Shown piece by piece: positions 35,020-43,631 of a stretch of DNA of 64,000 bases (position 1 is the first letter of the stretch; every line of letters starts with the position of its first letter). The stretch lies in assembly GCA_900473685.1 (NCBI GenBank), contig UCNE01000008.1, positions 124,001-188,000 of the forward strand, written 5' to 3'. The stretch is from Hyphomicrobiales bacterium. Its GTDB lineage: Bacteria; Pseudomonadota; Alphaproteobacteria; Rhizobiales; Rhizobiaceae. The notes under the pieces were generated by a model. The model was not told where the DNA came from. It did not search any database and was given only the letters and a program-made list of their open reading frames with translations. Made by a program: the position numbers and the translations under genes.

Positions 35020-36210
35020 ATGCGCTATTCATCGATCACCGACCGTCTGGCCGATCTCGGATCGGAAAAATGGGCGCTGCACATCCGCGCACGGCAGATG
35101 CAGGCAAGCGGCACGGAGGTCATCCAGCTGACGATCGGTGAACCCGACATGCCGCCGGATGCCTCGCTGCTGGCTGAAGCACAGCGGGCGATGAATGCCG
35201 GACGCTACCGCTATTCAAACGGCCGCGGCGAGCCGTCGGTGGTCAATGCGCTGACCGCCCGCTACGCCAAGCGCCGTGCGGATGTGACGGCGGAAAACGT
35301 GCTTTGCTTCCCGGGCACGCAGACCGCGTTGTTTGCGGTCATGCTCGGCCTTGTCGAGGCTGGTGATGGCGTGCTTGTCGGCGATCCGCTCTATGCCACC
35401 TATGACGGGGTCATCCAGTCGACCGGTGCCCACCGCGTCACCGTGCCGTTGAAGCCGGAGAATGGCTTTCACATGCAGGCCGCCGACCTTGAAAAGGCAA
35501 TCACGCCGAAATGCCGGGTATTGCTGCTCAACACGCCACACAATCCGACCGGTGCCGTGCTGACGGCGGCAGAGATCAAGGCGATCGGCGACATCTGCCG
35601 CAAGCACGATCTCTGGATCGTCTGCGACGAAGTCTATGAGGAGCTGATCTTCAGCGGCCCGTTCGCCTCGCCCTTCGACGATCCGGACCTTGCCGAACGC
35701 ACCATCGTCGTATCGTCGATCTCCAAGTCGCACGCCGCCCCCGGCTTCCGCAGCGGCTGGGCGATCGGCCCCGCCGAATTCGCCAGCCGTTTGCTCCCGG
35801 TCTCCGAAACCATGCTTTTCGGCGTTCAGCCCTTCATCGCCGACATGACGGCCTATGCGCTGACCCATGAAATCGGCACGTCAGCCGCCATGCGCGCGTC
35901 CTACAAGACGCGGGCCGACCTGATCGTCGAAGGGCTGTCGAATGTGCCCGGCATCGTGCCGCTGCCACCGGAGGCTGGGATGTTCACCCTGATCGATGTT
36001 GCAGGCACCGGCCTGACAGGCGAAGCGTTCGCCTGGATGCTTCTCGAACAGGAACATGTCGCGGTGATGCCCGGAGGATCCTTCGGCAATGAGGCGACCT
36101 CTTTCGTGCGCGTCAGCCTGACCGTGCCGGATACCGTCATCCAGGAAGCCTGCCAGCGGATTACCAAGCTGGCGATCCGGCTGCAGACACCCAAGGAGCG
36201 CCGCGCATGA
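35020..36210 (+). CDS. aruH: Arginine:pyruvate transaminase-like class I aminotransferase
   Basis: A 396-residue fold-type I PLP aminotransferase. It has IQLTIGEPDMPPD, GRYRYSNGRGEP, LLNTPHNPTGAV, IVCDEVYEELIF, the Schiff-base Lys236 in SSISKSHAAPGFRSGW and the C-terminal Arg in SFVRVSL. Next door is a 2-ketoarginine decarboxylase-like gene, overlapping by ATGA, as in the arginine transaminase pathway where AruH makes 2-ketoarginine from arginine and pyruvate. The name rests mainly on that pairing. GGCAGGAGG precedes the ATG. Other basic or branched amino acids are possible substrates. Confidence 0.75.
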   Translation: MRYSSITDRLADLGSEKWALHIRARQMQASGTEVIQLTIGEPDMPPDASLLAEAQRAMNAGRYRYSNGRGEPSVVNALTARYAKRRADVTAENVLCFPGTQTALFAVMLGLVEAGDGVLVGDPLYATYDGVIQSTGAHRVTVPLKPENGFHMQAADLEKAITPKCRVLLLNTPHNPTGAVLTAAEIKAIGDICRKHDLWIVCDEVYEELIFSGPFASPFDDPDLAERTIVVSSISKSHAAPGFRSGWAIGPAEFASRLLPVSETMLFGVQPFIADMTAYALTHEIGTSAAMRASYKTRADLIVEGLSNVPGIVPLPPEAGMFTLIDVAGTGLTGEAFAWMLLEQEHVAVMPGGSFGNEATSFVRVSLTVPDTVIQEACQRITKLAIRLQTPKERRA

Positions 36211-37817
36211 GCGAAGCCCTGAAAACCGTCGGCGAGGTACTGGTCGATCTGCTCGAGGCGAATGGCGTCGAGGTCGTGTTCGGCATTCCGGGTGTGCATA
36301 CGGTCGAACTCTATCGTGGCCTTGCGGCTTCAAAAATCCGCCATGTGACGCCGCGCCACGAACAGGGCGCCGGCTTCATGGCCGATGGTTATGCCCGCGT
36401 CAGCGGCAAGCCCGGCGTGGCGCTGGTCATTACCGGACCGGGGCTCACCAACACGATCACGGCGATGGCGCAGGCGCGGCAGGATTCTATCCCGATGCTG
36501 GTGATATCCGGCGTCAACCGCCGCGATTCGCTCGGCCATGGCCGTGGGCTGCTGCATGAACTGCCCGACCAGCACGGCATGATCAAGACGCTGGCGCTCT
36601 ATTCGCAGACGCTGCTCAATCCGTCCGATCTTGGGCCGGTGATCGATCGTGCCTTTGCGATCCTCACCTCCGGCCGGCCGGGGCCAGTGCATATCGAAAT
36701 CCCGACCGACGTCATGACGGCGCGCATCACTGCGCCGCCGCTCAGAAAGGCGACGGCGACCCGTCCACGGGCAGACGCAGAAACGCTGCAGAAGGCCGCC
36801 ATTTTCTGCGGCGATGCGCAACGCCCGGTGATCCTTTGCGGCGGTGGCGCGATCACGGCAGAGGCGGAAATCCGCGAGCTGGCCGAGCGGATCGGCGCGC
36901 CGGTCGTCATGACCGTCAATGCGCGCGGCATGCTTGCCGGCCATCCGCTGCGGGTGCCCGCAAGCCCCAGCCTCAAGGCAGTTCGCTCGCTGATTTCCGA
37001 TGCCGATCTGGTCATCGCGCTCGGTACCGAGATGGGGCAGACCGACTATGACATGTATGCCGATGGCGGCTTTCCGATCCTCGGTAATCTCATTCGCACG
37101 GATATCGACGCAGCCCAGTTGGCACGTGGACCGCATGCCGCCTTGTCGATCCTGTCGGGCGCCAAGGCGGCGATATCAGGCATTCTCGTCTTCCTCACGG
37201 CGAAACCGGCGGCAAGGGCTGCAGATCGGGCAGCGGCAACGCGCAAGGCGGCCATGGCAGAGCTGACTGCAAAGATGCGGGCCGAAATTGCTGTCATCGA
37301 TGCGATCTATCAGGCGCTGCCCGATGCCACGATCGTTGGCGACAGCACCCAGGCCGTCTATGCCGGCAATCTTTATTGCGATGCGCCGCGGGCCAAGAGC
37401 TGGTTCAATTCGGCGACCGGCTTCGGCGCATTGGGTTATGCTCCACCGGCCGCCGTCGGTGCGGCGGTGGCCGAACCGGAAAAGCCGGTCATCTGCCTCG
37501 TCGGCGATGGCGGCATCCAGTTTTCGCTGGCGGAGCTGGGATCGGCAGCGGATATCAACGCCAATGTCATCTTCCTGGTCTGGAACAATGACGGCTACCA
37601 GGAAATTGAATCCTACATGGTCGAATCGGGCATTACCCCGGAGGGGGTGAAGCCATCGGCACCGGATTTCTTGCTTGCGGCCAGCGCTTACGGCGTGCCG
37701 GGCGTGCGGCTTTCGAAGGCCGGTGATCTGACGGCAGCGCTTGTCGAAGCGAACAAGAGGGGCGGTCCCTCGCTGATCGAAATCCACCAGACGCGGACAT
37801 CGGGCGTCACGGCCTGA
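36207..37817 (+). CDS. aruI: 5-guanidino-2-oxopentanoate decarboxylase-like ThDP enzyme
   Basis: A 536-residue thiamine diphosphate enzyme with the three usual domains. The N-terminal part has the catalytic Glu52 in RHEQGAGFMADGYARV, the middle domain begins near ILCGGGAITAEA, and the C-terminal cofactor motif is VGDGGIQFSLAELGSA running to WNNDGYQEI. The family includes acetolactate synthases, but length and the transaminase partner match AruI, which decarboxylates 2-ketoarginine to 4-guanidinobutanal. It is the last gene of the operon starting at 33496. Confidence 0.82.
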   Translation: MSEALKTVGEVLVDLLEANGVEVVFGIPGVHTVELYRGLAASKIRHVTPRHEQGAGFMADGYARVSGKPGVALVITGPGLTNTITAMAQARQDSIPMLVISGVNRRDSLGHGRGLLHELPDQHGMIKTLALYSQTLLNPSDLGPVIDRAFAILTSGRPGPVHIEIPTDVMTARITAPPLRKATATRPRADAETLQKAAIFCGDAQRPVILCGGGAITAEAEIRELAERIGAPVVMTVNARGMLAGHPLRVPASPSLKAVRSLISDADLVIALGTEMGQTDYDMYADGGFPILGNLIRTDIDAAQLARGPHAALSILSGAKAAISGILVFLTAKPAARAADRAAATRKAAMAELTAKMRAEIAVIDAIYQALPDATIVGDSTQAVYAGNLYCDAPRAKSWFNSATGFGALGYAPPAAVGAAVAEPEKPVICLVGDGGIQFSLAELGSAADINANVIFLVWNNDGYQEIESYMVESGITPEGVKPSAPDFLLAASAYGVPGVRLSKAGDLTAALVEANKRGGPSLIEIHQTRTSGVTA

Positions 37818-37966
37818 GAGCTGCAGCATTGAGGATGTTCATCAGGTCCGGCTGATGGTAAGATTTGACTTTGGTGGCGGGCGATGGTTTTTAGGCCCGC
37901 TTGTACGCTGAATCGGCGTGCAGTTCGGCGATTTGCTACGAAAACAGCACGCCAACGGGAAGGACG

Positions 37967-38395
37967 ATGTCCTTGATGGGCATGAACGGCAACAGGATCG
38001 ATCGCAGCCAGGCAGGCAAGCTTTTTGCCGTGCTGTGGATTCTGGCGGCCGCCATTGCCATGCAGTTCGTCGCCTCGGCGCAAGGATTTTCGTCGCGGTT
38101 TTCGACGGAGGCAAGTGCCGGGAACGTCGCAGTTCCGGAAGGCGGCACCTCCGATACGACACTTGCACGTCATGCCGTGCGGGCTTTTCCCGTTGCTGAT
38201 CTGCGCTTTCTGGCTGATCGGACAGACGGCAAGTCTTCGCCGGGCGGGCCGGGGCCATTTGTGCTGCCTGTGCCGGCTCTCGTTGCATCGATCTCTTACG
38301 GCAGCATGCCGTCTACCGGTCTTTTGCATGCTGCGCTAACGGGAGTGAAGGGTTATACGACCCGCGCTCGCGGACCACCGGCGTTTTACGCCTGA
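37967..38395 (+). CDS. Hypothetical exported protein
   Basis: About 142 residues. A basic N terminus (GNRIDRSQAGK) leads into a hydrophobic signal segment (LFAVLWILAAAIAMQF) with a likely cleavage site after ASAQ. The mature part is low in charge, includes GPGPFVLPVPALVASIS and ends TTRARGPPAFYA, a tail seen in uncharacterised rhizobial envelope proteins. GGGAAGGA lies just before the chosen ATG, and in-frame ATGs at 37976 and 37982 are alternatives. It is separated by about 150 bases from aruI and 106 bases from secDF. No function can be assigned. Confidence 0.55.
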   Translation: MSLMGMNGNRIDRSQAGKLFAVLWILAAAIAMQFVASAQGFSSRFSTEASAGNVAVPEGGTSDTTLARHAVRAFPVADLRFLADRTDGKSSPGGPGPFVLPVPALVASISYGSMPSTGLLHAALTGVKGYTTRARGPPAFYA

Positions 38396-38501
38396 GACTG
38401 CCCAGGGCAGTCTTTTGCGCCTCGGCGCAACTTTCCTTGACGCATCACACCCGCCGTCCCAGGCTCTGCCGGACGGGCGCGGGCTATAATGGAACCTTAA
38501 T

Positions 38502-41033
38502 ATGCGCACTTCGAAATGGGCCGTTCTGGCCTATGTCGCGGTTACCCTCTTTGGGATACTCGCGGCGCTGCCCAACGTTCTGCCGGCATCCGTCCAGCAG
38601 CAATATGCTTCCTTCCTGCCGGTCAAGCCGGTCACGCTCGGCCTTGACCTGAAGGGCGGTTCCCATCTGGTTCTGGAAGTCGATGCGGCTGGCCTGCGTA
38701 AGGCACGCCTCAACACGCTGCTCGACGATATCCGCGGTGCGCTTCGCACCGAGCGGCTGCCGACATCCTCGGCTCGCATTGCCGGTGATTCCATCGCTGT
38801 CAAAATCCCCGACCAGGCCGATCGCGACAAGGTGATGCCGAAAATCCAGGAACTGGCTGTGCCTGCGGGCACGCTCGGTTTCGGTACGGCAACCTCCGAT
38901 ATCGATGTCACGACGGCTGATGATACGATCACCATCAAGCTGACGGAGGCCGGCCTCAGCGAGCGCATGACGGCTGCTGTCGATCAGAGCCTTGAGATCA
39001 TCCGCCGCCGTGTCGACCAGGTCGGCGTTGCCGAACCGCTGATCCAGCGTGTCGGCTCCGACCGTATTCTCGTCCAGCTGCCGGGCCTGCAGGACCCGAC
39101 ACGCCTGCGCCAGTTGCTCGGCTCGACCGCGCAGATGAGCTTCCACATGGTCGACACGACGGTCGATCCGAACACCACGACGCCGCCGCGCGGTGTCGAT
39201 ATTCTGCCGGGTACCAATGACGGCGCCAAATATGCCGTCGAAAGCCGCGTGGCGATTTCCGGCGAGCGTCTCGCCGACGCCAAGGCCGGCTTCAACCAGC
39301 AGACCAACGAACCGATCGTTTCCTTTACCTTCGACAGCCAGGGTGCCCGTCAGTTCGCGGAAATCACCCGCGACAATGTCGGCCTGCCTTTCGCCATCGT
39401 GCTTGACGGCAAGGTTCTGACGGCGCCGCGCATCAACGAACCGATCCCGGGTGGCCAGGGCCAGATCAGCGGTAATTTCACCGCTCAGGAAGCTACCGTT
39501 CTTTCGGCACTGTTGCGCTCCGGCGCACTGCCGGCACCGTTGACCATCATCGAGGAACGTTCCGTTGGCCCGAACCTCGGTTCCGACTCCATCCGTATGG
39601 GCGTCTATACCGGTCTTGCCGGCTTCGCCGCCGTCGTCGTCATGATGCTGGTGCTCTACACGTCCTGGGGCGTGATCGCCAATATCGGCCTCATCCTGCA
39701 CACGATCCTGACGATCGGCGTGCTCGGTATGCTCGGCTCGACACTGACGCTTCCCGGTATCGCCGGTATCATCCTTGGTATCGGTATGGCTGTTGATGCC
39801 AACATTCTGATCAATGCCCGTATCCGAGAGGAAACGGCAGGCGGCGCGGGCGCGATGAAGGCGCTCGATATCGGCTTCAACAAGGCGTTCGCTACCATCG
39901 TCGACGGCAACGTGACGACGCTGGTCGGTACCATCCTGCTGTTCATGTTCGGCACCGGCCCGGTCCGTGGCTTCGCCATCACCATGATGATCGGTATCGT
40001 GATCTCGATGTTCACCTCGATCACCGTCGTTCGCCTGATGATGTACCAGATGGTCGTGCGCCAGAAGCTGAAGAAGATCGAGATCCATTCGATCTTCGGC
40101 AAGGTTCCCGCGATCCCGGCCTTCTCTTTCATGCGCGGCCGCTACGTTGCGATCGGCATGTCGGCGTTCCTGTCGACCAGCTCTGTCGTGCTGTTCTTCA
40201 CGCCCGGCCTGAACTACGGCATCGATTTCGTCGGTGGTATCCAGGTCGAGGCAACCTCGCAGACGCAGCTCGACCTTGGCGCATTGCGGCCGAAGCTCGA
40301 GGAGCTGAATATCGGCGAAGTGGCGTTGCAGGATTTCGATCAGGGCAAGGCGGTTCTGATCCGCGTCCAGCGTCAGCCGGGCGGCGAAGCGGAGCAGACA
40401 GTTGCTCTGAACGCCATCAAGGGGGCCGTCGCTGAAGCCATTCCGGGTGCTGCTTTCGAGCGTACCGAGGTGGTTGGACCGACCATCAGTGCGGAGCTGG
40501 CGCGCTCGGGCTTCCTTGCCGTCGGCCTCGCGATGGTGGCCATTTTGTTCTACATCTGGTGGCGGTTCGAGTGGCACTTCGCGGTGGGTGCGATCGTGAC
40601 ATTGCTCCTCGATATCACCAAGATGATCGGGTTCTTTGCGCTGACGCAGATCGACTTCAACCTGACGGCTATTGCCGCAGTGCTGACGCTGATCGGCTAT
40701 TCCGTCAACGACAAGGTCGTGGTCTACGACCGAATGCGTGAAAACCTGCGCAAGTACAAGACGATGCCGTTTACCGACCTGATCGATCTGTCGATCAACC
40801 AGGTGGTGATGCGATGCATCTTTACCTCGGTTGCCATCCTCGCATCGCTTCTGCCGATGGCGATCTGGGGCGGCGATCCGGTAAAGCCGTTCGCATGGCC
40901 GATGGTCTTCGGCGTTGTCGTGGCGACAACCTCGTCGATCTATATCGGCGGCCCGATCCTCTTGTTCCTCAGCCGCTGGTGGAAGGATCGCGAATCGACC
41001 CGCGCTCCGGGCAGCGAGTTGGCCAAGAGCTGA
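38502..41033 (+). CDS. secDF: Protein translocase subunit SecDF (fused)
   Basis: An 843-residue membrane protein in which SecD (about residues 1-520) and SecF (about 545-843) are joined. SecD features are the first membrane helix, LGLDLKGGSHLVLEVD, the periplasmic P1 region, GQGQISGNF-like sequence, and LTLPGIAGIILGIGMAVDANI. SecF features are GIDFVGGIQVE, VGPTISAELARSG and IGYSVNDKVVVYDRMREN. SecDF uses proton flow to pull proteins across the membrane late in Sec export. Fusion is common in some Alphaproteobacteria. A terminator follows 22 bases after the stop. A separate yajC is not in this window. Confidence 0.96.
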   Translation: MRTSKWAVLAYVAVTLFGILAALPNVLPASVQQQYASFLPVKPVTLGLDLKGGSHLVLEVDAAGLRKARLNTLLDDIRGALRTERLPTSSARIAGDSIAVKIPDQADRDKVMPKIQELAVPAGTLGFGTATSDIDVTTADDTITIKLTEAGLSERMTAAVDQSLEIIRRRVDQVGVAEPLIQRVGSDRILVQLPGLQDPTRLRQLLGSTAQMSFHMVDTTVDPNTTTPPRGVDILPGTNDGAKYAVESRVAISGERLADAKAGFNQQTNEPIVSFTFDSQGARQFAEITRDNVGLPFAIVLDGKVLTAPRINEPIPGGQGQISGNFTAQEATVLSALLRSGALPAPLTIIEERSVGPNLGSDSIRMGVYTGLAGFAAVVVMMLVLYTSWGVIANIGLILHTILTIGVLGMLGSTLTLPGIAGIILGIGMAVDANILINARIREETAGGAGAMKALDIGFNKAFATIVDGNVTTLVGTILLFMFGTGPVRGFAITMMIGIVISMFTSITVVRLMMYQMVVRQKLKKIEIHSIFGKVPAIPAFSFMRGRYVAIGMSAFLSTSSVVLFFTPGLNYGIDFVGGIQVEATSQTQLDLGALRPKLEELNIGEVALQDFDQGKAVLIRVQRQPGGEAEQTVALNAIKGAVAEAIPGAAFERTEVVGPTISAELARSGFLAVGLAMVAILFYIWWRFEWHFAVGAIVTLLLDITKMIGFFALTQIDFNLTAIAAVLTLIGYSVNDKVVVYDRMRENLRKYKTMPFTDLIDLSINQVVMRCIFTSVAILASLLPMAIWGGDPVKPFAWPMVFGVVVATTSSIYIGGPILLFLSRWWKDRESTRAPGSELAKS

Positions 41034-41055
41034 CCGGCCTCACATCAAAAAATCG

Positions 41056-41082
41056 AAAGGGCGGCTTCGGCTGCCCTTTTTT
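41056..41082 (+). terminator. Rho-independent terminator after secDF
   Basis: AAAGGGCGG and CTGCCCTTT form a stem capped by a stable CTTCGG-type loop and followed by TTTTCG, 22 bases downstream of the secDF stop. Confidence 0.88.
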
Positions 41083-41234
41083 CGTCCCAAGATGGGCCTA
41101 TATGATACCGGCGAACATAATGTCGATGAAGCCGGGAAAGTAGATTCTCATTCTACGATATGGCCGTTCGTGAACAAGCGCTGCTGCATTTGGCTGATAG
41201 GGCGAATGAAGTAGTATTATTTTTCAATGTGACC

Positions 41235-41272
41235 CAAATTTAATTGACTAAATTTGTGGTCTACTCTATCTT
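41235..41272 (+). promoter_or_regulatory. Promoter with palindrome over the -35 box
   Basis: CAAATTTA (41235-41242) and TAAATTTG (41249-41256) form a perfect 8-base inverted repeat with a six-base spacer. It spans TTGACT (41244-41249), which is 17 bases from TATCTT (41267-41272). This is a good promoter with an operator on its -35 region. The transcript would run into a structured leader, a 31-codon frame and the gene at 41531. The TTGACTAAATT core is reminiscent of Rrf2/IscR-type sites, and an Rrf2 gene follows at 41912. Confidence 0.6.
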
Positions 41273-41359
41273 GTGATTATCCGCTGATGGCATGAGCCAG
41301 AGTGGAGACCTGTAACACGCCCGGATAGATCCGGCCGGGCCTTGCCGAAGGAGAGAGCC

Positions 41360-41455
41360 ATGTCTGACAATGCCCACATCGCCGCTTTCCGAGGCACGCA
41401 TTCCCATTGTCGCACAACGAAAGACCTTTGCATTCGCACCTTCTGGCGAATGTGA
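41360..41455 (+). CDS. Possible 31-residue leader peptide
   Basis: A 31-codon frame beginning MSDNAHIAAFRGTHSHC, preceded by an excellent AAGGAGAGAG site. It is rich in His, Arg, Thr and Cys and has no hydrophobic segment. Just upstream, GCCCGG and CCGGGC can pair (about 41319-41340). It sits between the palindrome-bearing promoter and the small gene at 41531, so it may be an attenuator or leader peptide rather than a functional protein. Its coding nature is not proven. Confidence 0.35.
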   Translation: MSDNAHIAAFRGTHSHCRTTKDLCIRTFWRM

Positions 41456-41530
41456 ATTCCACGCAGTCTTTTCCTTGAATGTTGCACGATTTGAATGGTC
41501 CGCGCCGAGGCGTGGAAGGAGTATTTTCCC

Positions 41531-41761
41531 ATGAACAAGCAGGTTATCGAATTTGGCGGTGAAGCCGTCGGTGTCGTGGTCCCGGATGCGGACCGGTTGA
41601 AGTTCGTCGCTGTGAAATATCACGTCTGGGATCTGGATTCGCGGCGCTTTCGCTCGGCCGACGAGGCAAGGGTGGCTGTGCGCCAGTTGATGGCGGCGCA
41701 AACTGTCCGGCCACCGGCGCTGCGCGTTCCGGACACATCTGCGGTCTATGCGGTCGCATAA
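41531..41761 (+). CDS. Conserved hypothetical protein, 76 residues
   Basis: A small soluble protein. It starts MNKQVIEFGGEAVGVVVPD, continues RLKFVAVKYHVWDLDSRRF with an amphipathic strand pattern, and ends in an Ala/Arg-rich helix and a variable tail. GGAAGGAG lies about ten bases before the ATG. Similar short proteins occur in Rhizobiaceae without assigned function. It should be transcribed from the promoter at 41235-41272 and lies 150 bases before the Rrf2 regulator gene on the same strand. Confidence 0.65.
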   Translation: MNKQVIEFGGEAVGVVVPDADRLKFVAVKYHVWDLDSRRFRSADEARVAVRQLMAAQTVRPPALRVPDTSAVYAVA

Positions 41762-41911
41762 ACCACAAATATGCGCGAAAACCGCAGTTTGGCCATCTTT
41801 TCACTAAATCGGTATATTGACACGGCTTCCCATGTGGTATGCCGGATCATGTGATGGCAATCTGCCGGCAGGCGCTGTTTTGGTGCCTGCTTGCGAAAAG
41901 AGCGAACTGCG

Positions 41912-42376
41912 ATGCTGACCAAAAAGGGAAAGTACGGATTGAAGGCGCTGGTTGATCTGGCAAGGCTTGATCCGGGTGAGACCGCTTTCATCACTGAGAT
42001 TGCAAGCCGCAACAATATCCCGAAGAAGTTTCTCGATACCATTTTGCTGGAACTCAGAAACGCCGGCATCCTGCGCTCGAAAAAAGGCCCTGGCGGCGGT
42101 TATTCGCTGTCGCGGCCCGCATCCGAAATTCGTATCGGGCAGGTCGTGCGCACCCTTGACGGTCCGCTGGCTCCGATCCGCTGTGCTAGCCGCACGGCTT
42201 ACGAAATCTGTGATGATTGCAACGATCCGGATACCTGTGAGGTTCGCCGGTCGATGACGACGGTCCGCGATGCCATCGCCGACATTCTCGACACGATGAC
42301 GCTGGAAGCCTTTGTCAGCAATCCCGGTCAGGCGATATTCAGGGAAGACGAGATCATCGAGCAGCGCGCTGGCTGA
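41912..42376 (+). CDS. Rrf2-family transcriptional regulator
   Basis: A 154-residue winged-helix regulator. The DNA-binding part spans about residues 1-80 (KGKYGLKALVDLARL, TEIASRNNIPKKFLDTILLEL, GGYSLSRPASEI). Cysteines in PIRCAS and ICDDCNDPDTC could ligate an iron-sulfur cluster, although the spacing is not that of IscR or RirA. The ATG is ten or so bases after an AGCGAAC segment without a strong site. Other starts upstream would lengthen it only slightly. The inverted repeat near 41860-41885 may belong to its leader. Iron, sulfur or redox control is plausible. Confidence 0.88.
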   Translation: MLTKKGKYGLKALVDLARLDPGETAFITEIASRNNIPKKFLDTILLELRNAGILRSKKGPGGGYSLSRPASEIRIGQVVRTLDGPLAPIRCASRTAYEICDDCNDPDTCEVRRSMTTVRDAIADILDTMTLEAFVSNPGQAIFREDEIIEQRAG

Positions 42377-42521
42377 CGCTGGAGGCCAAGCGTGTTTGGC
42401 GGCCAGACTTGACGGTTTTGCCTATTTTACCAATTAAAGGGCACAATTCGGCTGTTTTGGTTTGATCTGAAAGGGTTCTGGTTATAACCGGAGGCCTAGT
42501 TGTGGTTTTGGAGTGGCAATC

Positions 42522-43532
42522 ATGGGTCTCAGGCAAGTCGATACGAATCCTCCTGAAGAGGGTATTGTCATCGAATCGTTGAGGCGATCGATTGCCACCG
42601 CGGTTGACGGCATCAACGCCTTCGCGGCCCAGTTTTCCGCCGACCATGCGCTCGCACGCAGCCTGGTTGATGCTGTCGAATTGATCGCAGGCGGCCGTGG
42701 CCGTGTGGTTGTTTCCGGCGTTGGCAAGAGTGGCCATATCGGCCGCAAGATTGCCGCGACCATGGCATCGACCGGAACATCCGCATACTTTGTGCATCCG
42801 ACGGAAGCCAGCCACGGTGATCTCGGTATGATCACCTCCGAGGATCTGCTTATTCTCCTGTCCTGGTCGGGAGAAACCGTCGAGCTTGGAAACATGCTGG
42901 CCTATGCCAAGCGTTTCAATGTTCCGGTTGTCTCGCTTACATCCAATGCCGAAAGCCTGCTGGCGCGCAATTCCAGTGTCGCCGTCACGTTGCCAAAGGT
43001 GCAGGAAGCCTGTCCGCATGGGCTGGCGCCAACCACCTCGGCGATGTTGCAACTGGCCGTCGGCGATGCCCTGGCGATCGCGCTTCTCGAGCGGCGCGGG
43101 TTTTCCGCGCAGGACTTCAAGACATTCCACCCCGGCGGCAAGCTCGGTTCGCAGCTGCTTCTCGTTCAGGACCTGGCGCATGACGGCGACGCGGTCCCGC
43201 TTTTGCCGCTCGGCAGCCCGATGGGCGATGCGGTCATCCAGATGTCGTCGAAAGGTTTTGGCGTCGTCGGCATTACCGATGCAGCGGGCAAGCTCGCCGG
43301 CGTGATCACCGATGGCGACTTGCGCCGCCACATGTCGCAGGACCTGCTACTCGAGACCGTTGATGCCGTCATGTCGCATAACCCACGCGTCATCAAAGGC
43401 AGCCTATTGGCAAGTGCCGCCATGGAACTCATGCAGGCGCAGAAGGTGACCGTGCTGTTCCTGGTGGATGATGCCGGCGCTCCAAGCGGCATCCTCCATA
43501 TCCACGATCTGTTGCGCGCCGGTGTTGCGTGA
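42522..43532 (+). CDS. kdsD: D-arabinose 5-phosphate isomerase (KpsF/GutQ)
   Basis: A 336-residue enzyme that converts ribulose 5-phosphate to arabinose 5-phosphate, the first step to Kdo. The N-terminal SIS domain (about 45-180) has VVVSGVGKSGHIGRK, ASHGDLGMI and LLSWSGETVEL. A pair of CBS domains follows (about 210-330). FHPGGKLGSQLL joins them. GGAG lies eight bases before the ATG; a GTG nine bases earlier is less likely. It opens the capsule region, as kpsF does in other Kdo-linked capsule loci, and may supply Kdo for the two capsule Kdo-transferase-like proteins downstream. Confidence 0.94.
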   Translation: MGLRQVDTNPPEEGIVIESLRRSIATAVDGINAFAAQFSADHALARSLVDAVELIAGGRGRVVVSGVGKSGHIGRKIAATMASTGTSAYFVHPTEASHGDLGMITSEDLLILLSWSGETVELGNMLAYAKRFNVPVVSLTSNAESLLARNSSVAVTLPKVQEACPHGLAPTTSAMLQLAVGDALAIALLERRGFSAQDFKTFHPGGKLGSQLLLVQDLAHDGDAVPLLPLGSPMGDAVIQMSSKGFGVVGITDAAGKLAGVITDGDLRRHMSQDLLLETVDAVMSHNPRVIKGSLLASAAMELMQAQKVTVLFLVDDAGAPSGILHIHDLLRAGVA

Positions 43533-43631
43533 ATTGGGGGCGTAAGCCTGCGGAGTTGGCCGCCATGCCTTCCGATGTTATCGATCTTGCTCCTTTTGGA
43601 GATGGGGTTCTGAAAATGGCCGTGCGAGCAG

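Noticed and set aside
38484..40577. Minus-strand open frame of 697 codons
   Set aside because: Antisense to secDF; His/Asp/Arg-rich with no recognisable motif.
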